A stretch of 64,000 bases of DNA from Rhizohabitans arisaemae (GTDB lineage Bacteria; Actinomycetota; Actinomycetes; Streptosporangiales; Streptosporangiaceae), in the NCBI RefSeq assembly GCF_025996515.1, contig NZ_BLRH01000035.1, positions 558,001 through 622,000 on the forward strand, written 5' to 3'. The position numbers were made by a program, and so were the translations under genes. The notes under the pieces were generated by a model that made no database searches, had not been told where the DNA came from, and saw nothing but the letters and a program-made list of their open reading frames with translations. Shown here piece by piece: positions 8,114-16,810 of this stretch; the stretch's first letter is position 1, and the number at the start of each line of letters is the position of its first letter.

Positions 8114-8635
8114 ATGAATGGCGACAAAGAAAGGGTCACCATAGCCGGTGAATCGGCGCCATGCGTCGAGCTTCTTATCGGGATTGCCAGGACCGGCGAG
8201 CTTGGTCCGCTGCGTTGCGGTATGACACTGGGAGAGGTTCAGGAACACCTGGGTCCCTTCCACGACCGGATGCGCGATAGGCGACCCCGCCGCTGGCGGC
8301 CCCGCCTGTATTTCTGGAACGACCTTGAGGTGCTGATCTGCTTTGACAGGGTGATCGGCATCACGGTCCCGATGTGGCAGGAGTCGCTCGACCTTCCTGC
8401 GGTCGTGACCGGCTGGGAGGCGCCCTGTCCGCCCCGCGTGCCGTACGAGACCGTGGTCGCAGCCCTGGACGCGTCGGGCATCACTTGGGTCGACGCGCCG
8501 GAAGAGGTGATGGAGGACGCCCGGGCGATCCGCATCCCGCGGTCGAACACGCTGATCACGTTCTGGGCCGTGGACGGGTCGTCGCGCACCTACAAGGTCT
8601 TCATGCTCCCGGCGGACCGGAACGGTAGCGCATAA
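8114..8635 (+). CDS. Hypothetical protein, 173 aa
   Basis: Soluble protein with good codon bias. The N-terminal part has the pattern ELGPLRCGMTLGEVQEHLGP, which recurs in small actinomycete proteins and resembles the opening of some immunity or SmpA-like folds (GMTxxEVxxxLG). It is followed by a beta-rich region (RLYFWNDLEVLICFDRVIGI, NTLITFWAVDGSS). No signal peptide, cysteine cluster or catalytic motif. The ribosome site is weak (GAAATGGG). It stands alone, with the tRNA/unknown-protein unit divergent to its left and the ABC-F gene convergent to its right. No toxin partner was found next to it, so an immunity role is only a guess. Confidence 0.55.
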   Translation: MNGDKERVTIAGESAPCVELLIGIARTGELGPLRCGMTLGEVQEHLGPFHDRMRDRRPRRWRPRLYFWNDLEVLICFDRVIGITVPMWQESLDLPAVVTGWEAPCPPRVPYETVVAALDASGITWVDAPEEVMEDARAIRIPRSNTLITFWAVDGSSRTYKVFMLPADRNGSA

Positions 8636-8904
8636 CCCCGGATAGGGCATTTGTGTAATTCGTGGTGAATACTGGGGAAACGACGATCGCTTGCCGTGAT
8701 TCGATCTCGGGCGCTCAAACACCGCAGCACTACCGAGGTGAGCGCGGAGACGAGCCGGCAGGGTCGGGCGGCCCAGGGCGACGCCGTAGCAGGCCACCGA
8801 GCTGTAGTCGTCGACGATCGCGTCCGAGGCGACGAGCGCGGCCTGTCGTCCCTACTGCGGTGGGATCAGGAGCAGCCCGCGTCGCAGGCGTCCGCAGTAG
8901 CCGA

Positions 8905-10533
8905 TCAACCCTCACTGACCTGGCCCGCGGCGACGTGGAGGCGGCGGGTGGTGTGCACGGCGGAGAGCATGCGGCGGTCGTGGGTGACCAGCAGGAGCGT
9001 CCCCTTGTAGGCATCCAGGGCGGACTCCAGCTGCTCGATCGCCGGGAGGTCGAGGTGGTTGGTGGGCTCGTCCAGGACGAGCAGGTTGACGCCCCGGGCC
9101 TGCAGCAGGGCGAGGGCGGCCCGGGTGCGTTCGCCGGGGGACAGGGTGGTGGCCGGGCGGAGCACGTGGTCGGCGCGGAGGCCGAACTTGGCGAGCAGGG
9201 TGCGGACCTCGGCGGGGGGCAGGTCGATGAGGGCGCCGAAGGCGTCCAGGAGCGGTTCGTCGCCCTCGAACAGCGCGCGGGCTTGATCGACTTCGCCGAC
9301 GACGACACCGGGGCCCAGCGAGGCAGAGCCTTCGTCGAGCGGGAGCCGGCCGAGCAGGGCGCCCAGGAGGGTGGTCTTGCCGGAGCCGTTCGCGCCGGTG
9401 ATGGCGATCCGCTCGGCCCAGTCCACCTGCAGGTCGACCGGTCCGAGGACGAAGCCGCCGCGCCGCAGGACCGCTCCGCGCAGGGTTGCCGTCACGGCTC
9501 CCGAGCGGGGAGCGGCGGCGATCTCCATGCGGAGCTCCCACTCCTTGCGGGGCTCCTCCACGACGTCCAGGCGCTCGATCATCTTGTCGGTCTGCCGGGC
9601 TTTGGCGGCCTGCTTCTCCGATGCCTCCGCGCGGAAGTTCTTGACGAACTTGTCGGGGTCGGTGGCCTTGCGGCGGGCGTTTCTGACGCCTTTCTCCATC
9701 CAGGCGCGCTGGGTACGGGCCCGCGTCTCCAGGGCGGACTTGGTCTCGGCGTACTCCTCGTACTGCTCGCGCGCGTGCCGCCGGGCGACCTCCCGCTCGT
9801 TCAGGTAGGCGTCGTAACCACCGCCGTAGGCGCGGACCTGCCCCTGGGCGAGGTCGAGTTCCACGACCCGGTTCACCGTACGGGCGAGGAACTCGCGGTC
9901 GTGGCTGACCACGACGACGCCGGCGCGCAGCCCGGTGACGAAGCGTTCCAGCCGGTCCAGACCGTCCAGGTCGAGGTCGTTGGTGGGTTCGTCGAGCAGG
10001 AAGACGTCGTACCGGCTGAGCAGCAGCGAGGCGAGACCGGCCCGGGCGGCCTGACCGCCGGACAGGGAGGTCGTCTCCTGGTCGAGGCCGACCGTGAGTC
10101 CGAGTTCGGCGACCACCTCGACGGCCCGTTCGGGCAGGTCCGCGCCGCCGAGGGCGAGCCAGCGCTCCAGGGCTTCGGCGTAGGCGTCGCCCGGGTCGCC
10201 GCCCACCAGGGCCTCGGTGGCCACGTCGAGGGCGTGCTGCGCGGCGGACACGCCGGTCCGCCGGGCGAGGAACTCCGCGATCGTCTCCCCGGACCGCCTC
10301 TCGGGCTCCTGCGGCAGGTGGCCGATGTTGGCGGTGGACGGGCTGAGCCGTACGGAGCCGTGCTCCGGGGTGTCCAGGCCGGCGAGCAGGCGCAGCAGCG
10401 TGGATTTGCCCGCGCCGTTCACACCCACCAGGCCCACCACGTCTCCGGGGGCGACGACCAGGTCGAGGCCGGAGAACAGGAGCCGGTCACCGTGTCCGGC
10501 GGCGAGGTCTTTGATGACAACTGTGGCGCTCAT
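8905..10533 (-). CDS. ABC-F family ATPase (ribosome-associated / antibiotic-protection type)
   Basis: 542 residues with two ABC cassettes and no membrane segment, the ABC-F plan. Cassette 1: Walker A GVNGAGKST near residue 38, signature LSGGQAARAGLAS near 154, Walker B LLDEPTNDLD. Cassette 2: Walker A GANGSGKTT near 380, signature LSPGERTRAALAL near 462, Walker B LDEPTNHLD. Between them (about residues 225-320) is a charged helical linker (REQYEEYAETKSALETRART) of the kind that reaches into the ribosomal tRNA exit site or peptidyl-transferase centre. Both catalytic Glu residues are kept, so both sites should hydrolyse ATP. Members act in translation control or as antibiotic-resistance proteins. 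Nothing here tells which, though the long linker leans toward resistance type. ATG start; weak ribosome site. Confidence 0.88.
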   Translation of the reverse strand: MSATVVIKDLAAGHGDRLLFSGLDLVVAPGDVVGLVGVNGAGKSTLLRLLAGLDTPEHGSVRLSPSTANIGHLPQEPERRSGETIAEFLARRTGVSAAQHALDVATEALVGGDPGDAYAEALERWLALGGADLPERAVEVVAELGLTVGLDQETTSLSGGQAARAGLASLLLSRYDVFLLDEPTNDLDLDGLDRLERFVTGLRAGVVVVSHDREFLARTVNRVVELDLAQGQVRAYGGGYDAYLNEREVARRHAREQYEEYAETKSALETRARTQRAWMEKGVRNARRKATDPDKFVKNFRAEASEKQAAKARQTDKMIERLDVVEEPRKEWELRMEIAAAPRSGAVTATLRGAVLRRGGFVLGPVDLQVDWAERIAITGANGSGKTTLLGALLGRLPLDEGSASLGPGVVVGEVDQARALFEGDEPLLDAFGALIDLPPAEVRTLLAKFGLRADHVLRPATTLSPGERTRAALALLQARGVNLLVLDEPTNHLDLPAIEQLESALDAYKGTLLLVTHDRRMLSAVHTTRRLHVAAGQVSEG

Positions 10534-10619
10534 GAGGAATCCAAGGTTATCCGGACGGGGAGGAGGGCTGTACGGCTGCCGCGGGCCCGGCGTCGCGGCT
10601 GCGACGGCGCCTGTCGCCA

Positions 10620-10932
10620 GTCGGCGACAACAGGTTCGCGGACTTCCCGGACGGCCACTTCGATGTGATCAACGCGCATAGCGTCTACTCACACCGCCCG
10701 ATCCATGTGATCGAGGAGTGCTACCGGCGCATCGGCCGCATCATGAAGCCGGACGTCACCTTCGACCGCACGGAGGGCAAGGAACACCAGGTGCTGCGGG
10801 AGGACTTCCTACTACCGGACCTAGACCCTGGTGGACCTGGCCGCCAGACACGGCCTGGTCGCCACGTTCATAGGCGACTGGGAGAGGCTCCCGCACAAAC
10901 AATCCATAATCCGAGTGGTCCTGCCGCGGTGA
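10620..10932 (+). pseudogene. Truncated, frameshifted class I SAM methyltransferase
   Basis: The plus strand reads GDNRFADFPDGHFDVINAHS and continues HRPIHVIEECYRRIGRIMKP and EHQVLREDFLLPDLD in one frame. A one-base shift then gives LVDLAARHGLVATFIGDWER and KQSIIRVVLPR, ending at TGA 10930-10932. The order matches the second half of a small SAM-dependent methyltransferase. The SAM-binding first half is missing and a frameshift splits the rest, so it cannot be functional. The remainder of 10534-11091 shows no other gene. Confidence 0.75.
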
Positions 10933-11091
10933 CATTGAAAAAGGTGGTGCGGGACAGGCGGCCGGCGCCTCGGTGAAAACGAATCGTCGCTTCGGACGGT
11001 GACTCACATGGAATGAGGAGGTTGTCCACCGCGCCCGGCACAGTTCCCGCACCGATTATTCAACCGGCCTCCCGCCCGCGGGGCAACCGGT

Positions 11092-12042
11092 TTACCGCGG
11101 GGTGAAGAGGGAGGCGTACACCGGCCGCCCGTGTTCGGTCACGACCTGGCCGGTGAGGCCGCCACCCGTGACGGTGGACAGCCTCAGGTCGAGGTAACGC
11201 TCCTGCTCGACCAGCTCGACCTTCCGCGTGGGCTTCGGCATCCAGGACGCCACCTCCTCCGTCCGCGCGGCCCGGTCGCTCCGCAGCAGCTCGCGGAGCT
11301 CGGCGAGGCCGGAGGCGTCGTACGGCTCCGCGGGACCCGGTACGGGCTCCGCGTGCCACGCGGCGACGCCGTACGCGAAGCACACCAGCGCCATCCACAT
11401 CTCCGCGAAGTACACCGGGTCGGGCGCGAGCTCCAGCCCGGCGAAGGTCTCCCCGAGGAAGAACAGCGCGCCGAGCTGACCGGGCATGAGCTCCAGCCGG
11501 CTCTGGAACTGGGTCAGGACGGCCCGCTTACGCGAGAGGATCTGCTCCAGGTGCCCGCGGGGCGGCAGCCCGTACCCGCGGTTGAGGTCGGTGATGGCGG
11601 GCCACAGCTTGGCGTAGTTCTCGCGTCCCCGCAGCTCCAGGGCCTTGGCCCGCAACTCGACGGGGAGCACGAAGAACCACTGGTCGCGGCCCTCCAGGTA
11701 TCCGCCCTGGCCGGACTGGACGCAGCAGGCGTCGTCGAACCGGCGGGTCTGCCCGGCGGCGATCAACGCCGATGAGCACAGGGCGTGGTTCTGCGCGCCG
11801 TCCTGGATGTAGCCGATGTGCAACGGCACGATGGCCACGCCCTCGGGGGCGCCGTTGTGCAGCTCCACCTTGCCGTAGGTGACGACCTGCTTGAGCTTCA
11901 ACCCGGAGCGGGGCGGGACGAACCCGGGACGGGACGGTCCATGGATCGGCACCATGGTCAGCGTCCCCGCTCGCTGGGGGGTGCCCAGCCGGTAGCCGGT
12001 GAGGTCGAGGGGGGCGGGCACGATCGTGTCGAGCCGAGTCAA
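11092..12042 (-). CDS. Unknown protein, 316 aa, coupled to the VWA gene
   Basis: The start is TTG 12042, chosen because an excellent ribosome site (GGAAGGAGG) ends 6-7 nt before it and the TTG overlaps the upstream stop as TTGA. The protein begins LTRLDTIVPAPLDLTGYRLG and continues RAGTLTMVPIHG. That opening loosely recalls the ARPP-1/DUF6569 families (a gene-product core of the form YxLGxPxxxGxLxxxPI), but I am not sure of it. Two cysteines are adjacent in DDACCVQSGQGGY, near residue 125. No signal peptide. Its tight coupling to the VWA protein says that the two are made in fixed ratio and probably act together; substrate unknown. Confidence 0.65.
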   Translation of the reverse strand: MTRLDTIVPAPLDLTGYRLGTPQRAGTLTMVPIHGPSRPGFVPPRSGLKLKQVVTYGKVELHNGAPEGVAIVPLHIGYIQDGAQNHALCSSALIAAGQTRRFDDACCVQSGQGGYLEGRDQWFFVLPVELRAKALELRGRENYAKLWPAITDLNRGYGLPPRGHLEQILSRKRAVLTQFQSRLELMPGQLGALFFLGETFAGLELAPDPVYFAEMWMALVCFAYGVAAWHAEPVPGPAEPYDASGLAELRELLRSDRAARTEEVASWMPKPTRKVELVEQERYLDLRLSTVTGGGLTGQVVTEHGRPVYASLFTPR

Positions 12043-13331
12043 GGTCGTCCTCCTTCCAGACGGTTCAGTACGGCGGTGCGGATCCAGTTCCGGCCAGGTG
12101 CGCAATGGGCGAACATCCACGGCAGCAGCTCGGCGAAGTCGTCCTGGTGCCAGAACCTGCGCTGCGGAAGCCCGGGCGCGGGGTTGCGCAGGGTCAGGTC
12201 GTCGCGTCCGCTGAACGTCGCCTGGCAGAGCACCACCGGGACGGTGACCCCGGCGCGCGGCAGGGTGGCCGCGACCCGGGCCAGGTCTCCGGGCAGCAGG
12301 TTCTCGTATCCGTCGGTGACGATCGCCACCAGATCCGGTCCGGTGTCGAGCGCGTCGAGCAGCCCGGTCGCCAGGTCGGTGGCACCTTCGGGGTTCGCCT
12401 CGCCGCCGCCGACCTCGATCACGGTGAGCTCCTCGACCACCTCCGCCAGCACCAGGCGCAGCGCGCTCGCCTGGGACAGCACCGCCCACTCGCGGTCGCC
12501 GTACCCGCGCATGGATCCCGAGGTGTCCAGCACCAGGGCCACGCTCCCCGGCAGGCGGGGCAGGCCGCGGGTCACCTCGGCCGTGTACCGGGCGAGCGCC
12601 GGACGCAGCTCGGCGGCCGGGCCGCCCCGGTACAGATGGACCAGGGTCGCGGCGACGTCCCCCCGGTTGGTGGGCGTCACGATCGGTTCGTGTGCCCGTA
12701 CGGCCTCCAGCGGGACGGGCGGATCCGTGCGAGCCGTCGCGCCGTGGGTTCCGGGCGCGTACAGGTACCAGACCCGCTCGATCGCCGTGGCCGGGTCGGC
12801 GGTGAAGCGGAGCAGGCGGCTCCGCAGGTAGTCCGAGCCGGTGTCGCCCTCGTCGATCCGCCGGGCGCACGCCCGGGCGGTCGCCTTGCCCAGCGCGTGT
12901 TCGAAGCAGTCGACCAGGGCGGGGCGACGGGCTTCGATGAGCGCCGCGGCGTCCGGATGCTCCAGGACGAAGGCGAGTACGGCGCGGGTGGTGTGCTTGT
13001 GGTTGGCCCGCAACCGGCGCAGCGCCAGCAGGACGGTCATGGCCTCGGCCGGGGGCAGCCCGAAGAGCAGCGCCCGGGTGACCTTGGCCAGAGTCCGGCG
13101 GGTCCGCTCGTCCAGGCCCGCCTGGGACGTGGCCAGGGTGTGCAGCAGCACGCGGGCGCGCTGCGACGAACGCACTCCGGGCACCAGCGCGAGCAGCGCG
13201 TACCCTTCCGGGTCGCTCAGCCCCGCGGTCCGGTGGAGCTCCGCGTCGTCCCAGGTCAGATCGCCGCTCCGGGTCAACGTCAGCGGCGCGGTGTGCGTCT
13301 GGAAATGGGAGAGAACAAGGGGAATGTCCAC
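12039..13331 (-). CDS. VWA-domain protein with helical N-terminal region
   Basis: 430 residues. The C-terminal ~180 residues form a von Willebrand factor A domain: MIDAS motif DTSGS at 269-273 after VALVL, then further MIDAS candidates (GATDLATGLLDAL) and VAIVTDGYENL. The N-terminal ~240 residues are helical (KVTRALLFGLPPAEAMTVLL, DYLRSRLLRFTADPATAIER), similar in layout to TROVE/VWA or MoxR-partner proteins, though no TROVE match is claimed. Start GTG 13331 is preferred over an upstream in-frame start because TACACT lies exactly 6 nt upstream (leaderless layout) and third-position G/C falls away before it. It is followed by the coupled unknown gene. No MoxR ATPase is present nearby. Confidence 0.72.
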   Translation of the reverse strand: MDIPLVLSHFQTHTAPLTLTRSGDLTWDDAELHRTAGLSDPEGYALLALVPGVRSSQRARVLLHTLATSQAGLDERTRRTLAKVTRALLFGLPPAEAMTVLLALRRLRANHKHTTRAVLAFVLEHPDAAALIEARRPALVDCFEHALGKATARACARRIDEGDTGSDYLRSRLLRFTADPATAIERVWYLYAPGTHGATARTDPPVPLEAVRAHEPIVTPTNRGDVAATLVHLYRGGPAAELRPALARYTAEVTRGLPRLPGSVALVLDTSGSMRGYGDREWAVLSQASALRLVLAEVVEELTVIEVGGGEANPEGATDLATGLLDALDTGPDLVAIVTDGYENLLPGDLARVAATLPRAGVTVPVVLCQATFSGRDDLTLRNPAPGLPQRRFWHQDDFAELLPWMFAHCAPGRNWIRTAVLNRLEGGRP

Positions 13332-13480
13332 TCCGGGAGTGTAATGATCTCGGCATCGGGGGTGACACCGGTTTTCCGCCCGGTACGGGCTGCGCCCCCG
13401 CACCCCGTACGCAGCCGTCGCCGTGGACCCGCCGAACGCCGGTCCGGCGGACCGGGCCGGAGCCGGAACCCGTCGTCCGG

Positions 13481-13699
13481 TTGGACGCGACCGCGCCGAA
13501 CCGTCCGCCGGGGTGTATCGCGGAGTGGGAGAACGGGGTCCGCATCTGGGCTCGGACCTGGTGCGAGATCATCGAGGACTGTGAGGATCGGCTCCATTTC
13601 TATCGTGATCGGCTGAACCACGATCCGGCCACGGAGGACGCGGTCGAGTACCTCAGGCGGGTGCACGGCTCGGTGCTGCCGGAAGCCGTGACCGTTTAG
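13481..13699 (+). pseudogene. C-terminal fragment of an unidentified larger protein
   Basis: 72 codons ending in TAG at 13697. The stretch GVRIWARTWCEIIEDCEDRL followed by HFYRDRLNHDP and EYLRRVHGSVLP reads like the very C-terminus of a large protein. It recalls tails seen after ATP-binding or nuclease modules, but I cannot assign it. There is no plausible start with a ribosome site and the frame upstream looks non-coding. A decayed gene tail is the best reading; a small independent gene is less likely. It lies between two minus-strand operons. Confidence 0.4.
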
Positions 13700-13779
13700 C
13701 GGAAGGAATTCGCCGACTTCGGTCCGTACAACACCGTTTCTATGGGGTCGAAGCCGTATCAAGGCGATGGTCGGGACGG

Positions 13780-13813
13780 CGAGATCCCGCCCGGTCAGCC
13801 GGGCGGGATCTCG
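13780..13813. terminator. Perfect 15-bp hairpin downstream of the first exporter operon
   Basis: CGAGATCCCGCCCGG, loop TCAG, then the exact reverse complement. It lies 15 nt after the permease stop (minus strand). There is no long T-run on either side, as is common for actinomycete terminators. It may also end any plus-strand transcript from the fragment to its left. Confidence 0.7.
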
Positions 13814-13827
13814 TTCGTCGCGGTGGG

Positions 13828-15027
13828 TCAGACGGTGGACAGGGCGACCGTGGGGGAGAGGCGGGCGGCGCGGATCGCCGGGTAGATTCCGGCGATGCTG
13901 CCGACGACCAGCGTGGCCGCGACGGCGCCGCCGATCGCCCAGGGCGGTACGACGGGCGGCCAGTCCCGCGACAGCGCGTACCCGGCGGTGGCGAGTGCGC
14001 CCAGCACCGCCCCGGCGACACCGCCCAGTGCGGAGAGCAGCAGGGATTCCACCAGGAACTGGATGCGCACCTGCCCCCGGGTGGCTCCGAGGGACCGGCG
14101 CAGTCCGATCTCCCTGCGCCGCTCCAGCACCGAGATGACCATCGTGTTGGCCACGCCGACCCCGCCGACCAGCAGCGCGACCGCGCCGAGGCCGAGGAGC
14201 AGGTTGGTGAAGGCGCCCGCGGCGGCGGCCCTGGCGGCGAGCGCGTCGGAAGGCCGGCTCACGTTGACCTCGTTCGGGTTCTCCGGGTTGACGGTACGCG
14301 GCAGCACCGCCCTGACCGATTCCACCGACTCCTCGGTGGAGCGCTCGTAGAGCGTCGTCGGGTGTCCGTCGAAGCCCAGCAGCCGCTCGGCGACCGGGAA
14401 GCCGACGAGAGCCGAACGCTCGATCTCCGGGGCCAGGCTCATCGGCGTCAGGATGCCGATGACGGTGAACCATCGGTTGCCCAGCCATACCCGCACGCCC
14501 ATCCTGGTGATGCCCAGCCGTGTGGCCGCCTCCGAGCCGAGGACGACGGCGGGTTGCCGCTCGGTGGCGGCGTTCAGCCAGGTTCCCTTCGCCACCCGGC
14601 CCTCCAGGGTGGTCAGCAGCTCGGCGGACGCCGCCTGAACGGTGAGTCCGCTGGTCACCGCCTCGGGGATGCGGTCGGTCCGGCGGACCGTGGTGTCGAT
14701 GACGCCGACGGCCGAGGCGGTGCGGACCGGGCGGATGCGCTTGACCATGTCCACCGCCTCGGGCGGGAGTTTGGCCTGCTGGCCGAAGACGGTCTGGCCG
14801 GGGGTGACGGTGAGCAGGTTGGTGCCGAGCCGGTCGATCTGCCGGAGCAGCTCCGCCCGTGAGGAGGACGAGATGCCGATCACCGCGATCATCGTGGCGA
14901 TGCCGATGGCGATGCCGAGCGCCGACAGGAACACCCGGGTGGGCCGGGCCCGTAGCCCGGCCGCACCCACCCGCAGCACGTCGGAGGGGCTGAGCCGGGC
15001 GGGGGCCGGCGGGCGGCGGCGGGTCAT
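13828..15027 (-). CDS. MacB/FtsX-type ABC transporter permease
   Basis: 399 residues from ATG 15027, which overlaps the ATPase stop as ATGA. An N-terminal membrane helix ([20 protein letters not shown]) is followed by a large extracytoplasmic domain (residues ~55-275). Three C-terminal helices follow ([60 protein letters not shown]). The coupling segment [20 protein letters not shown] is the classic MacB/LolC motif. With the ATPase and adaptor it should form a MacAB-like pump that acts on envelope substrates such as peptides or lipophilic antibiotics. Last gene of a four-gene operon. A paralogue of the same plan lies at about 39-40 kb. Confidence 0.88.
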   Translation of the reverse strand: MTRRRPPAPARLSPSDVLRVGAAGLRARPTRVFLSALGIAIGIATMIAVIGISSSSRAELLRQIDRLGTNLLTVTPGQTVFGQQAKLPPEAVDMVKRIRPVRTASAVGVIDTTVRRTDRIPEAVTSGLTVQAASAELLTTLEGRVAKGTWLNAATERQPAVVLGSEAATRLGITRMGVRVWLGNRWFTVIGILTPMSLAPEIERSALVGFPVAERLLGFDGHPTTLYERSTEESVESVRAVLPRTVNPENPNEVNVSRPSDALAARAAAAGAFTNLLLGLGAVALLVGGVGVANTMVISVLERRREIGLRRSLGATRGQVRIQFLVESLLLSALGGVAGAVLGALATAGYALSRDWPPVVPPWAIGGAVAATLVVGSIAGIYPAIRAARLSPTVALSTV

Positions 15028-15746
15028 GTGCGGGCACCCTTCGTGATCTCGGCCGGACGGCCGGCGCCGTCGCCCTCGTCTTCCACGATGAGGCCGTCGC
15101 GGACCCGGACCCGTCGCGGGCACCACTCGGCGATCTCCATGTCATGGGTGATGATCGCGATCGTGTTCCCCGCGGCGTGCAGATCCCGCAGGACCCCCAG
15201 CACCTCGGCGCCCGCGGCCGAGTCCAGGTTCCCGGTGGGCTCGTCGGCCAGGATCAGCGGCGGATCCCCGGCCACCGCGCGGGCCACCGCGACCCGCTGC
15301 TGCTCACCGCCGGACATCTGGTTCGGCTTGTGGCCCAGCCGGTGGCCGAGGCCCACCCGTTCCAGGGCCGCCGCGGCCCGCTCCCGTCTGACCTTGATGG
15401 GAACACCGGTGTAGAGGAGGCCGTCGGCCACGTTGTCCAGCGCGCTCACCCCGGGCGCCAGGTGGAACTGCTGGAAGATGAAGCCCAGGGTACGGCCGCG
15501 CAGCGCCGACAGTTCGCGGTCGGACAACTCGGCCACGTCGAACCCGTCGATGCGCACCGTGCCGGCGGTGGGCCGGTCCAGGGTGCCGACCAGGTTGAGG
15601 AGGGTCGACTTGCCGGACCCGGACGGCCCGACGATCGCGAGCAGCTCACCGGTCCCGATCGTCAGATTCACCCCGCGCAGCGCCGGTACCTGCCCGCCGT
15701 AGACCTTCGTGACCTCGCTGAGCTCCACGACGTACGGCGGGCTCAT
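15024..15746 (-). CDS. MacB-type ABC transporter ATP-binding protein
   Basis: 240 residues: Walker [10 protein letters not shown] at 40-48, Q-loop [10 protein letters not shown], signature [14 protein letters not shown] from 145, Walker [14 protein letters not shown] near 166-175, and switch His in IITHDMEIA. This is a complete LolD/MacB-type ATPase. The ADEPTGNLD form and the short linker [16 protein letters not shown] are typical of this branch. It powers the permease encoded downstream. ATG start overlaps the adaptor stop as ATGA. The C-terminal ~20 residues ([15 protein letters not shown]) are a family-atypical tail. Confidence 0.9.
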   Translation of the reverse strand: MSPPYVVELSEVTKVYGGQVPALRGVNLTIGTGELLAIVGPSGSGKSTLLNLVGTLDRPTAGTVRIDGFDVAELSDRELSALRGRTLGFIFQQFHLAPGVSALDNVADGLLYTGVPIKVRRERAAAALERVGLGHRLGHKPNQMSGGEQQRVAVARAVAGDPPLILADEPTGNLDSAAGAEVLGVLRDLHAAGNTIAIITHDMEIAEWCPRRVRVRDGLIVEDEGDGAGRPAEITKGART

Positions 15747-16810
15747 GTCGCGGGCACCCCGACCTTCATGCCTTCCGACAGCCCCGTTCCGCTGATCTCC
15801 ACCAGGCCGCCGCCGAACCCGCCGGTCTCCACCGGCACGAGCCGGGTGGCGGTGCCCTCCACCACCTCGACGCCGAACCCGCCCTCCCGCAGCGCCAGCA
15901 GCGCCTCCACCGGGACGGCGAGCACGTTCTTGCGCCGCTCGCTCTCCATCTCCACCTCGACCGGGGCCTGGTCCAGCTTGGTCTTGGGGGTCTTGGTCAG
16001 CGTGATCTCGACGTCGACGGTGGTTTTGCCGTCTTCTCCGCCGTTCGTGTTCTCCCGCTTGGCCACCGTGCCGACCGAGGTGATCCGCCCGGTGGCGCGT
16101 TCGCCGCCGGGCAGCTCCACGGTGACCTTGGCGCCTTTCCTGGCCAGCGCCTGATCGGTGGTGTTGAGGTCCACGTGGACGAGCCGGCGGACGCCGCTGA
16201 CCGTCAGGACCGGCCGGCCGGGTCCGGTCTTGGCGCCGACGGCGGCCTGGGCGACGGTGACCCGGGCCACCGAGGGCAGGAACACCACCTGGGTGGCGTC
16301 CACCCGGCCGGTCACGGGCAGGCCCTGATCGTCCTGCCACTCCCGGACGGCGAGGTAGGTGGCGTAGCTGAACCGGTCGTCCACGGTCATGTCGTCGCCG
16401 TAGCCGAGGGCGCGCAGATTGCGCTCCAGCTGCTCCACGTCGGGGCCGTTGGCGATCCCCCACCGCAGTTGCCGATAGAGCGGCAGCTTGCCGTACATGA
16501 GGACGACGGGTTTGCGGTCCACCTTGAGCAGCGGACGGCCGCGGCGGATCACCGCGCCTTCGGCGGGAACCCAGGTCACCGTGCCGGAGGCGTCGGTGGC
16601 TACCTGGCGCTCACCGGAGTAGGTCAGCGAACCGTTCACGGTCTTGGTGTCCACCAGGTCCTGCCGGGTGATCGGCGCGGTGGCCGGGACCGGTGCCGCG
16701 CCGGGTGCCGCCGCGCCGGCACCCCCGCCGCCGATGACGGTCGTCGCCGTCCAGACGGCGACGACGGCCGCGAGCAGCCCACCCCCGGCGAGGGTTAGGC
16801 CCTTCCTCAC
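15743..16810 (-). CDS. HlyD/MacA-like adaptor with PG-binding-like domain
   Basis: 355 residues from GTG 16810, overlapping the lipoprotein stop as GTGA. One N-terminal membrane helix (LTLAGGGLLAAVVAVWTATT) anchors it. Next come a barrel-sandwich strand region (GTVTWVPAEGAVIRRGRPLL, residues ~75-95) and a peptidoglycan-binding-like module at ~121-178 (NGPDVEQLERNLRALGYG, then FSYATYLAVREWQDDQGLP). The C-terminal beta-barrel part ends AVPVEALLALREGGFGVEVV. This is the periplasm-side adaptor of a MacAB-like pump; the embedded PG module could hold it near the wall. Same arrangement as the adaptor at 37193. Confidence 0.82.
   Translation of the reverse strand: MRKGLTLAGGGLLAAVVAVWTATTVIGGGGAGAAAPGAAPVPATAPITRQDLVDTKTVNGSLTYSGERQVATDASGTVTWVPAEGAVIRRGRPLLKVDRKPVVLMYGKLPLYRQLRWGIANGPDVEQLERNLRALGYGDDMTVDDRFSYATYLAVREWQDDQGLPVTGRVDATQVVFLPSVARVTVAQAAVGAKTGPGRPVLTVSGVRRLVHVDLNTTDQALARKGAKVTVELPGGERATGRITSVGTVAKRENTNGGEDGKTTVDVEITLTKTPKTKLDQAPVEVEMESERRKNVLAVPVEALLALREGGFGVEVVEGTATRLVPVETGGFGGGLVEISGTGLSEGMKVGVPAT

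Noticed and set aside
8662-10668. 668-codon plus-strand open frame opposite the ABC-F gene
   Set aside because: Its product is a low-complexity Gly/Gln/Val/Arg mixture, the usual antisense of a GC-rich gene; the minus strand carries perfect ABC motifs.
12105-13616. 503-codon plus-strand open frame
   Set aside because: Antisense of the VWA gene, whose MIDAS motif and codon bias are on the minus strand.
15024-16463. Long minus-strand frame extending the exporter ATPase upstream through the adaptor gene
   Set aside because: The upstream part is Arg/Gly-rich shadow sequence; the ATPase proper starts at ATG 15746 with an ATGA coupling.
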